This document shows positions 1 through 7,492 of a stretch of DNA of 12,027 nucleotides, one piece after another. This stretch comes from Denitrobacterium sp024691475 (GTDB lineage Bacteria > Actinomycetota > Coriobacteriia > Coriobacteriales > Eggerthellaceae): NCBI GenBank assembly GCA_024691475.1, contig JAILNP010000048.1, forward strand, positions 1-12,027, read 5' to 3'. A model generated the notes under the pieces. The model searched no databases. It saw only the letters and a list, made by a program, of their open reading frames with translations, and had not been told where the DNA came from. The translations under genes and the position numbers were made by a program. Every line of letters begins with the position of its first letter. Position 1 is the first letter of the stretch.

Positions 1-456
1 TGCGGTAAACGCGTGCACGGTGACCTTGATGATTGCGACGGTTGCGGCCATGCGTTCGTCTATGGCGAAGTCGCGCCCCGTCTGGTGCTTCATGAGCAGA
101 TCGATGGCGTGGGCCTTCTCTGCGGGGTCGGCTACGATTTCGGCAACGCCGCGCCCTATGAGCGATGCGTATGCCGACCCGTATTTGCAGGGTACGTCCC
201 CACCTGAAATGATGCCATGGTCGGAATCGATTGCCACGCCTACATGGGGGTTCCTCTTGATAAGGTCGAGCTTGTGCCCCGCTCGTGCGCTGTGCGCGTA
301 GAGCGTAAGCTTTCCATCTGCATATTCGTATCCATAATGCAGGGGCACGACGTAGGGGTACGCGTCGTCGAAGAGCCCCAGGTGCATGATGCGCGCCTCA
401 TCGAGGACGTCCCGCACGTCGGATTCGCTTGTGATCTCTCTATCGCTTCTGCGCAT
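1..456 (-). other. NimA/PPOX-like flavin domain with its own possible internal start
   Basis: This is the C-terminal portion of the fusion frame, listed separately because it may also be made as a stand-alone protein. ATG at 456 is preceded by AAGGTGG (467-461), a plausible ribosome binding site with a 4-base gap. The peptide starting there, MRRSDREITSESDVRDVL, resembles the usual N-terminus of NimA-type pyridoxamine-5'-phosphate-oxidase-like proteins. These bind FMN and include nitroimidazole reductases; many members have no known substrate. A second in-frame ATG at 471 has no good ribosome binding site. About 152 residues are visible against ~150-165 for the family, so only the tail is missing. 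Whether the fusion, the short form or both are made cannot be told from sequence. Confidence 0.6.
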
Positions 457-2985
457 GATTCCACCTTGCATGTTCTTATAGAGGTATCTGCCCGTGATGC
501 TTTCGGGCGTGTTGGCGATCTGCTCAGGCGTGCCCGTGGCCACGATGGTACCGCCCGCGTCGCCTCCGCCCGGGCCCAGGTCTATGACGTAGTCAGCGTT
601 GGCGATGATGTCCAGGTCGTGCTCGATCACCACGACCGTGGCGCCCGCGCCGAGTAGCTGCTGCAGCACGTCGAGCAGCACCTCGATGTCCAGGGGATGC
701 AGGCCGATGGTGGGCTCGTCGAACACGAAGAGCGCATCCGACTGGGTTTTGCCCATCTCGCTTGCAAGCTTCAGGCGCTGCGCTTCGCCGCCCGAGAGCG
801 CGGGCGTCGATTCGCCGATGGTGAGGTATCCCAGGCCCAGGTCGTGAAGCACCTGCAGTTTCTGCAGCGCCTTCTTTACGCCGGGCATGCCGGAGAGCAC
901 CTCGATGGCTTCGTCAACGGAAAGCGCCATGAGGTCGGGGAGACTGGGGCCGCCCTGTTCGCTTAAGGGGATTTCCCTGGCTGCCGGGGCATAGCGACTG
1001 CCCCGGCAATCGGGGCATTGAATGTCCACGTCAGGCAGGAATTGCACGTCAAGCGAAATCGTTCCCGTTCCGTCGCAGGTGGGGCAGCGAAGCGCGCCCG
1101 TGTTGTACGAGAAGGCGCCCGCCTTCAGGCCGCGCGCCTTCGCTGCGGGCGTAGCGGCGTAGGCGCGTCGAAGCGTGTCATGTACCCCGGAATACGTTCC
1201 CACGGTGGAGCGTATGTTTACGCCGATGGGCGTGGCGTCGATGAGGTTCGCCCGTCTAATGCCCTCTGCGGTGATATCGAGCACATGGGATGGCATCTTC
1301 GCGCCATCGATGAGTGCCTTTAGGGCGGGAACGAGGCTTTCCAGAACGAGTGTCGTTTTGCCCGATCCCGAAACGCCCGTTATGGCGGTAAGGCGTCCCA
1401 TGGGGAAGTCAACAGAAAGCGGCTTCACGGTATGGATGGCGCTCGTTTCCAGGTGAATTGCTCCGTGCTCGAAGACGTCGGCGTAGGAGGGGGCTGTATT
1501 GCGCCTAACTTCGCGTGTGCCTGCCAGGAATGCGCCAATGCGGGAAGCAGGCGCAGCGGCGACTTCGTCCACCGTGCCCTGGGCGATGACGTTTCCTCCC
1601 TTGGCGCCCGATTCGGGTCCAATCTCGATGAGGCGATCGCACTCGCGCAGCACGCGTACGTCATGGTCGACGAGGATGACGGAGTTCCCGTCGGCGATGA
1701 GGTCGTCTACCACGCCGAGCAGGCCTTCTACGTTGGAGGGATGCAGCCCGATGGAGGGCTCGTCGAGCACGTAGAGCACGCCGTTGGTGCGGTTGCGCAC
1801 GGCGCGCGTAAGCTGCACGCGCTGGCGTTCGCCCGTGGAAAGCGTGGCAGAGGCGCGGTCGAGGGCAACGTAGCCCAGCCCCAATTGCCCAAGGCGCTCG
1901 ATGGGCTCGCTCATGCCGGACAGGATGGATTCGGCCATGGGTCGCATATCCTGGGGCATTGCCGCTGGTATGGTGGCTATCCAAACGGAAAGCTCGTCGA
2001 GCGTAAGGGCGGTTGCCTCGTCTAGGCCCAGACCGCAGAGCTTCGGGGCGCGCGCTGCGGCGGAAAGGCGCGTGCCCTTGCAGTCGGGGCAGGGGCCCTC
2101 GGTAAGGAACTTCGCCACGCGCTTCAGTCCCTTTTCGTCCTTCACCTTCGAGAGGGCGTTTTCCACGGTGTATATGGCGTTGAAGTACGTGAAGTCCATC
2201 TCGCCTGCGGTGCCTGTTTTCTCGTTGTAGTACAGCAGGTGCTTTTTCTCCGCCGGCCCGTGATACACGATGTCGCGCTCTTCCTCGGTGAGCTCGCAGA
2301 AGGGCACGTCGGTGCGCACGCCCATTTCGCGGCAGACGTCCTTCATGAGCGACCACATGAGGCTGCCCCAGACGACCACTGCGCCTTCGTCGATCGTCTT
2401 CGTCTCGTCGGGTACGAGCGTGGATACGTCCACGGTGCGCACGACGCCCGTTCCCGAACAGGTGGGACAGGCGCCCGTGGAATTGAATGCAAGGTCTTCT
2501 GCTCCAGGACCGTAGAACTCTACGCCGCAGGTGGGGCACGTGATTGGCTGCTCGAGCGCAACGTTGAGCGAGGGCGGCGTGACATGCCCGTTGGGGCATA
2601 CGTGGCTGCCCAGGCGCGAGAATGCCAGGCGCAGGTAGTTCAGCAATTCGGTGGACGTGCCGAAGGTGGAGCGCACGTCGGGGATGCCCGGACGCTGGCG
2701 GAGCGCCAGCGCTGCGGGAACGTGGCGAACTTCGTCAACGGCTGCGTGCGTCTTTTGGGATATGCGACGCCGCGTGTAGGTGGAAAGGGCGTCGAGGTAG
2801 CGGCGCGACCCTTCGGCGTAGAGCACGCCCAGGGCGAGCGACGACTTTCCGCTGCCGGAGACACCTGCGATGCCAACAGAGCATCCCAGGGGAATGTCCA
2901 CGTTGATGTTCTTCAGGTTGTGCACGCGCGCCCCGCGCACGGAAATGTGGTCGGGTGCGGGCGTATGTTTTCTGCTTCGTTCCAT
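1..2985 (-). CDS. UvrA-like (UvrA2/DrrC-type) ABC ATPase fused to a NimA-like pyridoxamine-phosphate-oxidase domain, 3' end outside window
   Basis: The frame is open for 995 codons from ATG 2985 to the left edge. Residues 1-838 are a UvrA-family ATPase. It has Walker A motifs GVSGSGKS (41-48) and GVSGSGKT (537-544), signatures LSTGERQR (near 382) and LSGGEAQR (near 730), and DEPSIGLH/DEPTIGLH Walker B regions. Zinc-type CPTC/CPDC pairs lie near 152, 173, 299, 634 and 657. The first Walker A-to-signature distance (~340 residues) is about 115 shorter than in canonical UvrA, as in UvrA2/DrrC proteins that lack the UvrB-binding domain; those are linked to DNA-damage or DNA-binding-drug tolerance. 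The UvrA part ends in the usual way (TGRYL, 832-836). Residues 844-995 are a PPOX/NimA-type FMN-binding domain (MRRSDREIT start, PLHYGYEYADGKLTLYAHS region). The domain looks nearly complete at the edge. Role in drug or nitro-compound resistance is inferred. Confidence 0.88.
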   Translation of the reverse strand, partial: MERSRKHTPAPDHISVRGARVHNLKNINVDIPLGCSVGIAGVSGSGKSSLALGVLYAEGSRRYLDALSTYTRRRISQKTHAAVDEVRHVPAALALRQRPGIPDVRSTFGTSTELLNYLRLAFSRLGSHVCPNGHVTPPSLNVALEQPITCPTCGVEFYGPGAEDLAFNSTGACPTCSGTGVVRTVDVSTLVPDETKTIDEGAVVVWGSLMWSLMKDVCREMGVRTDVPFCELTEEERDIVYHGPAEKKHLLYYNEKTGTAGEMDFTYFNAIYTVENALSKVKDEKGLKRVAKFLTEGPCPDCKGTRLSAAARAPKLCGLGLDEATALTLDELSVWIATIPAAMPQDMRPMAESILSGMSEPIERLGQLGLGYVALDRASATLSTGERQRVQLTRAVRNRTNGVLYVLDEPSIGLHPSNVEGLLGVVDDLIADGNSVILVDHDVRVLRECDRLIEIGPESGAKGGNVIAQGTVDEVAAAPASRIGAFLAGTREVRRNTAPSYADVFEHGAIHLETSAIHTVKPLSVDFPMGRLTAITGVSGSGKTTLVLESLVPALKALIDGAKMPSHVLDITAEGIRRANLIDATPIGVNIRSTVGTYSGVHDTLRRAYAATPAAKARGLKAGAFSYNTGALRCPTCDGTGTISLDVQFLPDVDIQCPDCRGSRYAPAAREIPLSEQGGPSLPDLMALSVDEAIEVLSGMPGVKKALQKLQVLHDLGLGYLTIGESTPALSGGEAQRLKLASEMGKTQSDALFVFDEPTIGLHPLDIEVLLDVLQQLLGAGATVVVIEHDLDIIANADYVIDLGPGGGDAGGTIVATGTPEQIANTPESITGRYLYKNMQGGIMRRSDREITSESDVRDVLDEARIMHLGLFDDAYPYVVPLHYGYEYADGKLTLYAHSARAGHKLDLIKRNPHVGVAIDSDHGIISGGDVPCKYGSAYASLIGRGVAEIVADPAEKAHAIDLLMKHQTGRDFAIDERMAATVAIIKVTVHAFTA
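461..467 (-). promoter_or_regulatory. Internal Shine-Dalgarno-like AAGGTGG within the fusion gene
   Basis: Read on the minus strand, AAGGTGG lies four bases before ATG 456 and encodes part of the Gln-Gly-Gly linker between the UvrA and PPOX parts. It looks like the leader of a once-separate downstream gene and supports either recent fusion by stop loss or internal initiation. Confidence 0.45.
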
Positions 2986-3076
2986 GAGACTATTATGGCA
3001 TGCCCTTATGGGAAAGGGATGGTGCGTTGCCTAATGGAAGGACACTCGGTCCTGCGCGTACGCGTGCTCGCTGTCG

Positions 3077-3721
3077 TTACCGTGGGTCTTCCGGCGTGTG
3101 CCAATCGCAGGGGTCGGGTTCGGCCATGGCGCGAATGCCCGCAATGATGATTTCGATGCCGTCGTGAAACGTTTCCTCGGAATAGGCCCCTGCGGCGGTT
3201 TCCCTCCACGTTTCGGCTGTTTCTTCGTGGGGGAGCTTGCTGCGATGCTGCACCTCGTCGGTTTCTCCCAAGATGAACCCGCCCAAGTAGGCGTCGATGA
3301 TGCGCCACGCCTTGCGCAGGATGGGGGCGGGAATGCCCTGGTCCTCGTGGAGCTTGTATATGCGCTGGGTATGCTCTTCCACACCGGGGCTTGCGCCTCC
3401 TGCTTCCACGGCAAAGAGGTGCGCCGTAACGTGGCGGAGATAGATTTCGCGTATGGACGAGGTGGTGCGGCGGATGGTGTCGTCCCATCGCTCTCCGGGA
3501 ATGGGGTGCGTGTCCACTTCGGTGAATGCCAGCGCGAGCGCGGCGATTTGGATTTCGTCGATAGAGCCATAGTATCGGTAGAGCGCCATGGCCGTTACGT
3601 TCAGCTCGGCTGCGAGCTTTCGCATCGATACGTTCTCGATGCCAATGTAATCGGCGAGATTCAGCGCGGTCTTGGCAATGCGCTCTCGGCTCAGTTGCTG
3701 TGTCTGCGGGGAGGATTTCAA
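3077..3721 (-). CDS. TetR/AcrR-family transcriptional regulator
   Basis: The 214-residue protein is the expected size for a TetR repressor. The N-terminal three-helix DNA-binding domain is clear: helix 1 SRERIAKTALNLADYIG (11-27), then the helix-turn-helix VSMRKLAAELNVTAMALYRYYG (31-52). The rest is a helical ligand-binding and dimerisation region without recognisable specificity. The start chosen is TTG 3721, because AGGAAAGGG lies six bases upstream and the TetR fold begins directly after it. An ATG at 3859 would add 46 unstructured residues and run through the operator region. The gene is divergent from the flavin reductase at 3860, and two palindromes lie between them. I infer that it represses the reductase, and possibly itself, until a ligand binds. 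Confidence 0.88.
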   Translation of the reverse strand: MKSSPQTQQLSRERIAKTALNLADYIGIENVSMRKLAAELNVTAMALYRYYGSIDEIQIAALALAFTEVDTHPIPGERWDDTIRRTTSSIREIYLRHVTAHLFAVEAGGASPGVEEHTQRIYKLHEDQGIPAPILRKAWRIIDAYLGGFILGETDEVQHRSKLPHEETAETWRETAAGAYSEETFHDGIEIIIAGIRAMAEPDPCDWHTPEDPR

Positions 3722-3727
3722 AACAAA

Positions 3728-3736
3728 CCCTTTCCT
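3728..3736 (-). promoter_or_regulatory. Ribosome binding site deciding the TTG start of the TetR gene
   Basis: AGGAAAGGG on the minus strand lies six bases before TTG 3721. No comparable site precedes the upstream ATG codons in this frame, which favours the TTG start. Confidence 0.6.
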
Positions 3737-3777
3737 GGGGTGATGCTGTGCAAGAGGGATTGTATTGCATTTTCGTT

Positions 3778-3792
3778 GTATACAGTGTACAC
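3778..3792. promoter_or_regulatory. Candidate TetR operator 1 (imperfect palindrome)
   Basis: The site reads GTATAC-AGT-GTACAC, two six-base half-sites around a three-base centre with one departure from symmetry. It shares the GTATAC-N3-GTAYAC layout with the second palindrome, whose centre is 25 bases away. It lies between the regulator start and the reductase start, where a TetR operator is expected. Binding by the adjacent regulator is inferred. Confidence 0.6.
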
Positions 3793-3799
3793 TCTGCGT

Positions 3800-3820
3800 G
3801 AAGTATACATCGTATACTTC
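3800..3820. promoter_or_regulatory. Candidate TetR operator 2 (perfect palindrome), overlapping a -10-like box
   Basis: GAAGTATAC-ATC-GTATACTTC is a perfect inverted repeat with nine-base arms. Its right arm contains TATACT (3813-3818), a possible -10 box for the reductase gene, so a bound repressor would block RNA polymerase. No convincing -35 box is visible 16-18 bases upstream, so the promoter itself is uncertain. Confidence 0.65.
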
Positions 3821-3859
3821 TTTGGGAACCGTAAAAAGAAACAAGGAGGGGGATCCCAT

Positions 3860-5836
3860 ATGTCAGAGAGAAACGTAAGCCGTAGGAACTTCGTTGGCGC
3901 TGCGGCGCTGGGCGCCATGGCCATGGGTGCTGCTGCCATCACCGGGTGCTCGGGTGGCGCGGCGAAGAGCAAGTCGGCGGAAAAGGCTGCCTCGACTGCC
4001 TCGGGTAGCGCCGCAGGCGATTACCAGAACATCTATTCCGACGGCGTGAACCTCATGCCCGCGCGCAAGGCAACCTGCCCTGGCCCCCGTGGCCCGGTTG
4101 CGTTCGAGTCCAATGTGGACGCAAGCGCCATCAAGCGCGACGAGAACTTCGACGTCGTTGTCGTGGGCGCTGGCGTAGGCGGCCTCATTGCCGCCCTGAA
4201 GGCGGCCGACATGGGCGCAAAGGTCCTGTTGCTGGAAAAGATGACGCGCGGTCGCGGTTGCTTCGAGTGCTTTGGCGCCGTGGATGCCAAGGTGCAGAAG
4301 GAAGCTGGCACGCAGATCGATCGCGCCGTGCTGCTCGACGAAATCTATCGTTCGGCGTATTACCGCATTCGCCCCGACGCCCCGCGTACCTACGTGGAGC
4401 GCTCCGGCGAGGCTACCGACTTCTGGCAGGAAATGCTGAACAAGGGCGCCAATGGCTTCGTTATCACCCCGGTCGCTGAGGCGCCGGCTACGAACGGATT
4501 CCCGGCTATGACGCAGTTCATTCCCAGTGAGCTGGGCTTCTACGATAGCCCTGCGCTGCCTCAGAGCGCTTCCGTGCGCAGTGGCCTTTCCGGCATCTAC
4601 GTATGCCTGGAAATGCAGGACATTGCCAAGAATGCGTATCCCAACAACATCGACATGCGCTTCAGCACGCCCGCCGTGCAGCTCGAGCGCGATAGCGATG
4701 GTCGCGTAACGGGCGTTATCGCACGTGATGACAACGGCTACTTCCGCGCGAATGCCTCTCAGGGCGTCATCCTGGCAACGGGCGGCTACGATGCAAATCC
4801 CGAGATGATGGAAGCCTGGACGCGCCCCGAGGATTACGCGAACTCCAGCTGGTGGAATCCCTGCTGGGGCACCACGGGCGATGGCCATATGATGGGCCTT
4901 GCCGTGGGCGCTCAGATGGACCCCATTCCACATCCCGTTATGAACTTCCGCTGGGGCACTCCTTCCAGCTTCGCTGACTTCCGCACGTGGAATGCCGTCT
5001 ACCTGGGTATTTTGGTGAATGGCCGCGGCCAGCGCTTCGTGCGCGAAGATGGTCCGTTCCAGGTGGTTTCCAATGCTCAGAACGCGCAGCCTGCGTATGG
5101 CAAGAACTGCTGGTACATCTTCGACGATGGCATGAGCGAGGGCCTGGAAAACGGCGGCTTCGAGGAATTCAAGAGCAAGGGATGGCTGTACGAGGCCGAC
5201 ACGGCCGAGGAATTGGCCAAGGCGTGCGGTATCGACCCCGAGGGCCTGAAGGCCACGCTCGAGCGTTATGTCGGTTTCTTCGCGAACGGCCGTGACGAGG
5301 ACTTCGATCGCGATCTTACGCAGACGGCTCCGTTTACCGGTGGCAAGCTCTATGCCTTTACCACGAACAGCAACGTTCTGGCCACCACGGGCGGCCTGTG
5401 CATCGATGGCAACTGCAGCGTGCTCGATGTCAACGATGCTCCCATTCCGGGCCTGTTCGCCTGCGGTAACGCATCTGGTAGCTTCTTTGCGGGCAACTAT
5501 CCGCGTCATATTCCCGGTACGTCCATTGGCCGTGCCATCACGTTTGGCTTCGTGGCTGCGGAAAGCGCCGTGAACGGCACCATCGGTGAGGCTCCCATCG
5601 TGGATGGCAACGCCCCCGATCTGTTTGCCTATGGCGAGGGCAATGCCGTGGGCGAGGATGCCCGTACCGAAGCCGAGGCGTTGGGCCTGTGGGACAAGTA
5701 CAATCCGATCCATGGCTCCAGCACCGATTACACCGACACTCAGCTTGGCGGTAATGCCATGAGCTGCAACAACTGCCATGAGTATCGCGCCGGTGGCGAA
5801 ACCGTCGCCGACAACATGAAGTGGCTGAGCGAATAA
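3860..5836 (+). CDS. Tat-exported FAD-dependent reductase, fumarate/urocanate reductase superfamily, with C-terminal CXXCH
   Basis: The 658-residue flavoprotein is probably a respiratory-type reductase acting outside the membrane on an organic acceptor. The N-terminus has a twin-arginine motif SRRNFV (7-12), a hydrophobic stretch and a lipobox-like ITGC (27-30), suggesting Tat export and perhaps lipidation at Cys30. A Ser/Ala/Lys-rich linker follows. The FAD-binding fold starts with DVVVVGAGVGG (98-108) and ends with the C-terminal GNYPRHIPGTSIGRAI region (545 on). The segment where relatives have GGNS/GGNT instead reads RGRGCFECFG (130-139). The catalytic arginine site of fumarate reductases (VRGNGAILVN) aligns with AVYLGILVN, giving Tyr381. 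The tail has CNNCH (636-640), a possible c-type haem site. ATG 3860 is preceded by AAGGAGGGGG. Such reductases are abundant in Eggerthellaceae, often beside regulators; substrate unknown. Confidence 0.88.
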   Translation: MSERNVSRRNFVGAAALGAMAMGAAAITGCSGGAAKSKSAEKAASTASGSAAGDYQNIYSDGVNLMPARKATCPGPRGPVAFESNVDASAIKRDENFDVVVVGAGVGGLIAALKAADMGAKVLLLEKMTRGRGCFECFGAVDAKVQKEAGTQIDRAVLLDEIYRSAYYRIRPDAPRTYVERSGEATDFWQEMLNKGANGFVITPVAEAPATNGFPAMTQFIPSELGFYDSPALPQSASVRSGLSGIYVCLEMQDIAKNAYPNNIDMRFSTPAVQLERDSDGRVTGVIARDDNGYFRANASQGVILATGGYDANPEMMEAWTRPEDYANSSWWNPCWGTTGDGHMMGLAVGAQMDPIPHPVMNFRWGTPSSFADFRTWNAVYLGILVNGRGQRFVREDGPFQVVSNAQNAQPAYGKNCWYIFDDGMSEGLENGGFEEFKSKGWLYEADTAEELAKACGIDPEGLKATLERYVGFFANGRDEDFDRDLTQTAPFTGGKLYAFTTNSNVLATTGGLCIDGNCSVLDVNDAPIPGLFACGNASGSFFAGNYPRHIPGTSIGRAITFGFVAAESAVNGTIGEAPIVDGNAPDLFAYGEGNAVGEDARTEAEALGLWDKYNPIHGSSTDYTDTQLGGNAMSCNNCHEYRAGGETVADNMKWLSE

Positions 5837-5875
5837 TCTCCCTCCCATTACGCTCAACCATATCCCTCCCTTCAA

Positions 5876-5904
5876 GAGAGCCCGCTCTTCGTGAGTGGGC
5901 TCTC
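5876..5904 (+). terminator. Hairpin after the flavin reductase gene, likely terminator
   Basis: GAGAGCCCGCTC (5876-5887) pairs with GAGTGGGCTCTC (5893-5904) over 12 positions with one G-T wobble and a five-base loop TTCGT. It begins 39 bases after the reductase stop. Only a short T run (GCGTTTAG) follows, so it is not a textbook intrinsic terminator. Confidence 0.6.
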
Positions 5905-6032
5905 GGTGCGTTTAGGCTTATCGCGCCATGTTCATGTGCGCGTGGTGCGATCTCGCTATCGTTGCGGGCGGTGTGCGTGCGCCATGGTGTATGCTGCTAG
6001 CCACTACGAAGAACGATTGAAGGGGTTGGCGC

Positions 6033-6890
6033 ATGTCGGGCGTTCTCTACATTTGTCCCACGCCGTTGGGCAATCTTGGTGACATGACGCAGCGGTCCCT
6101 CGATGCGCTGCGCGCCGCCTCGGTGGTGTATGCGGAAGATACGCGCGTTACGGGCAAGCTGCTTTCCCTCTTCGACATTCACACGAGCGTGCAGCGCTGC
6201 GACGAGGCGAGTATCCAGGCGCGTGCTGGCGAAGTGGTCGAGCGCGTCCTGGCGGGCGAGACGGTTGCGTATTGCAGCGATGCGGGCATGCCCGGGGTTT
6301 CCGACCCTGGTCAGCGTCTTATCGCCGCCGCTCGTGAGGCTGGCGCACCCGTAGAGGTGCTTCCTGGCGGCACTGCGGTTGCCACGGCCTATGTGGCCAG
6401 CGGCTTTACGTGCCCGCGTTTCTACTTCGGCGGGTTCTTCCCGCGTAAGGAAGGCGAGCGCGAACGCGTGCTCCAGGGTCTTGCCGCCCTTGACGCGGTG
6501 CTGCTGTTCTACGAAAGTCCCCGTCGCGCGGGTGAGGCGCTGCAGGCCATCGCACATGCCTTCCCGCATCGCCGCGTTGCCCTGTGCCGCGAGCTCACGA
6601 AAGCCCATGAAGAGGTGCTCGTCGACATCGCGCCCCAGGTGGCGCAGGAAATTTTGCGTCGTACGGAAGTGGGAGAGATGCGCGGAGAGTGCGTCATCGT
6701 CATCGATGCCCCCAACGACGAGGAGCGTGCGGATGCCCATGCCAATGCGGCGCAGGATGCGGCGAGCCGGGCTGCCGAGCTGCTTGCCGAAGGCACGCAC
6801 ACGCGAAAGGACATCACGAAGGCCCTGCAGAGCGAGTATGGCCTGAAGCGCAACGAAGCATACGCCATCGTTTTGGAGGCGGGTGCGTGA
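6033..6890 (+). CDS. rsmI: 16S rRNA (cytidine1402-2'-O)-methyltransferase RsmI
   Basis: This cytoplasmic enzyme uses S-adenosylmethionine to methylate the ribose 2'-OH of C1402 in the 16S rRNA decoding centre. The 285-residue protein has the family hallmarks in order: YICPTPLGNLGDMTQRSL (6-23), YAEDTR (33-38), YCSDAGMPGVSDPGQRL, PGGTA followed by GFTCPRFYFGGFFPRK, and YESPRR. This is the tetrapyrrole-methylase fold typical of RsmI. The C-terminus, TRKDITKALQSEYGLKRNEAY, is the small helical domain found in many RsmI proteins. Length matches the family. ATG 6033 is preceded by AGGGG seven bases upstream. The stop overlaps the start of the next gene by four bases, so the two are probably co-translated. 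Confidence 0.95.
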   Translation: MSGVLYICPTPLGNLGDMTQRSLDALRAASVVYAEDTRVTGKLLSLFDIHTSVQRCDEASIQARAGEVVERVLAGETVAYCSDAGMPGVSDPGQRLIAAAREAGAPVEVLPGGTAVATAYVASGFTCPRFYFGGFFPRKEGERERVLQGLAALDAVLLFYESPRRAGEALQAIAHAFPHRRVALCRELTKAHEEVLVDIAPQVAQEILRRTEVGEMRGECVIVIDAPNDEERADAHANAAQDAASRAAELLAEGTHTRKDITKALQSEYGLKRNEAYAIVLEAGA

Positions 6891-7441
6891 TAGAGGATAC
6901 CCTGCGATTCGTGGACGAGTTCGAAGTCCGCGTCGTCCGCAAGCGCGTGAAATCGCTGCGCATTCGCGTGATGCCGCCCGATGGCCACGTGCAGGCAAGC
7001 GTTCCGGTGCATATGCCGTTTTCCCATGTGGAGCAGTTCATACGCTCCAAGCGTTCCTGGATCGTGCAGCAGCAGGAGGCGCTGCGTACGTCTCCGCAAA
7101 CCACTGCGGCGTTGGCGACGCCCGAAGAGGTGCGTGAGTGGCGTGCGGTGGTGAGCGCGTTCGTGCCCCAGCTCGTGGCCCGGTGGGAGCCGATTATGGG
7201 CGTTCGCGTAAAGAAGCTCGCGTATCGCAACATGAAAAGCAGGTGGGGAAGTTGCCAGCCCTCTACGGGGCGCGTCTGCATCAACGTGCGCTTGGCGCTG
7301 TACCCTCCCGAGTGCCTTGAATACGTGGTGGTGCACGAGCTGTGTCATCTGCTCGAGCCGAGCCACGGCCCGCGGTTCCACGAGCTTATGGATGGATTCC
7401 TGCCCGATTGGCGCACGGCGCGAGACAAGCTGAAGGCGTAA
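6887..7441 (+). CDS. YgjP-like M48-type zinc metallopeptidase family protein (DUF45)
   Basis: The 184-residue protein belongs to the YgjP/WLM-like metallopeptidase family. The zinc motif HELCH (150-154) has His150, Glu151 and His154, and His160 in LEPSHGPRFHELM is the probable third ligand. The conserved SRWGSC signature lies upstream, and the N-terminal part (residues 5-60) is the usual basic beta-rich region. No signal peptide or membrane segment is seen, so it should be cytoplasmic. GTG 6887 is chosen because GGAGG (6875-6879) sits seven bases upstream, the overlap with rsmI is a GTGA coupling site, and homology starts there. A longer in-frame start at 6689 would lie inside rsmI and adds unrelated sequence. 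The cellular substrate of this family is not established. Confidence 0.9.
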   Translation: MIEDTLRFVDEFEVRVVRKRVKSLRIRVMPPDGHVQASVPVHMPFSHVEQFIRSKRSWIVQQQEALRTSPQTTAALATPEEVREWRAVVSAFVPQLVARWEPIMGVRVKKLAYRNMKSRWGSCQPSTGRVCINVRLALYPPECLEYVVVHELCHLLEPSHGPRFHELMDGFLPDWRTARDKLKA

Positions 7442-7460
7442 TGGCGCCCGAGGGGGAATT

Positions 7461-7492
7461 GCGTTCGTCTTTGGACGGCTAAAGACGAACGC
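7461..7492. terminator. Hairpin 1 between convergent genes
   Basis: GCGTTCGTCTTT (7461-7472) and AAAGACGAACGC (7481-7492) pair perfectly over 12 bases around an eight-base loop. It follows the metallopeptidase stop by 19 bases. Its right arm shares bases 7487-7492 with the next hairpin, so the two cannot form together. Confidence 0.55.

Noticed and set aside
1661..2599. Long arginine-rich open frame on the minus strand
   Set aside because: It is an out-of-frame shadow of the UvrA-like gene; composition is not protein-like and the UvrA frame has all family motifs.
3098..3859. Upstream in-frame extension of the reductase on the plus strand
   Set aside because: It covers the antisense of the TetR gene and the operators; the strong ribosome binding site and Tat signal fix the start at 3860.
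3842..3862. Strong ribosome binding site followed by GGATCC and CATATG directly at the reductase start, reminiscent of an engineered expression cassette
   Set aside because: Flanking sequence is continuous natural-looking DNA with a divergent regulator and operators; two six-base sites can occur by chance.
3863..5875. 670-codon open frame antisense to the flavin reductase
   Set aside because: High-GC shadow frame without recognisable domains or start signals; the plus-strand frame has Tat, FAD and C-terminal motifs.
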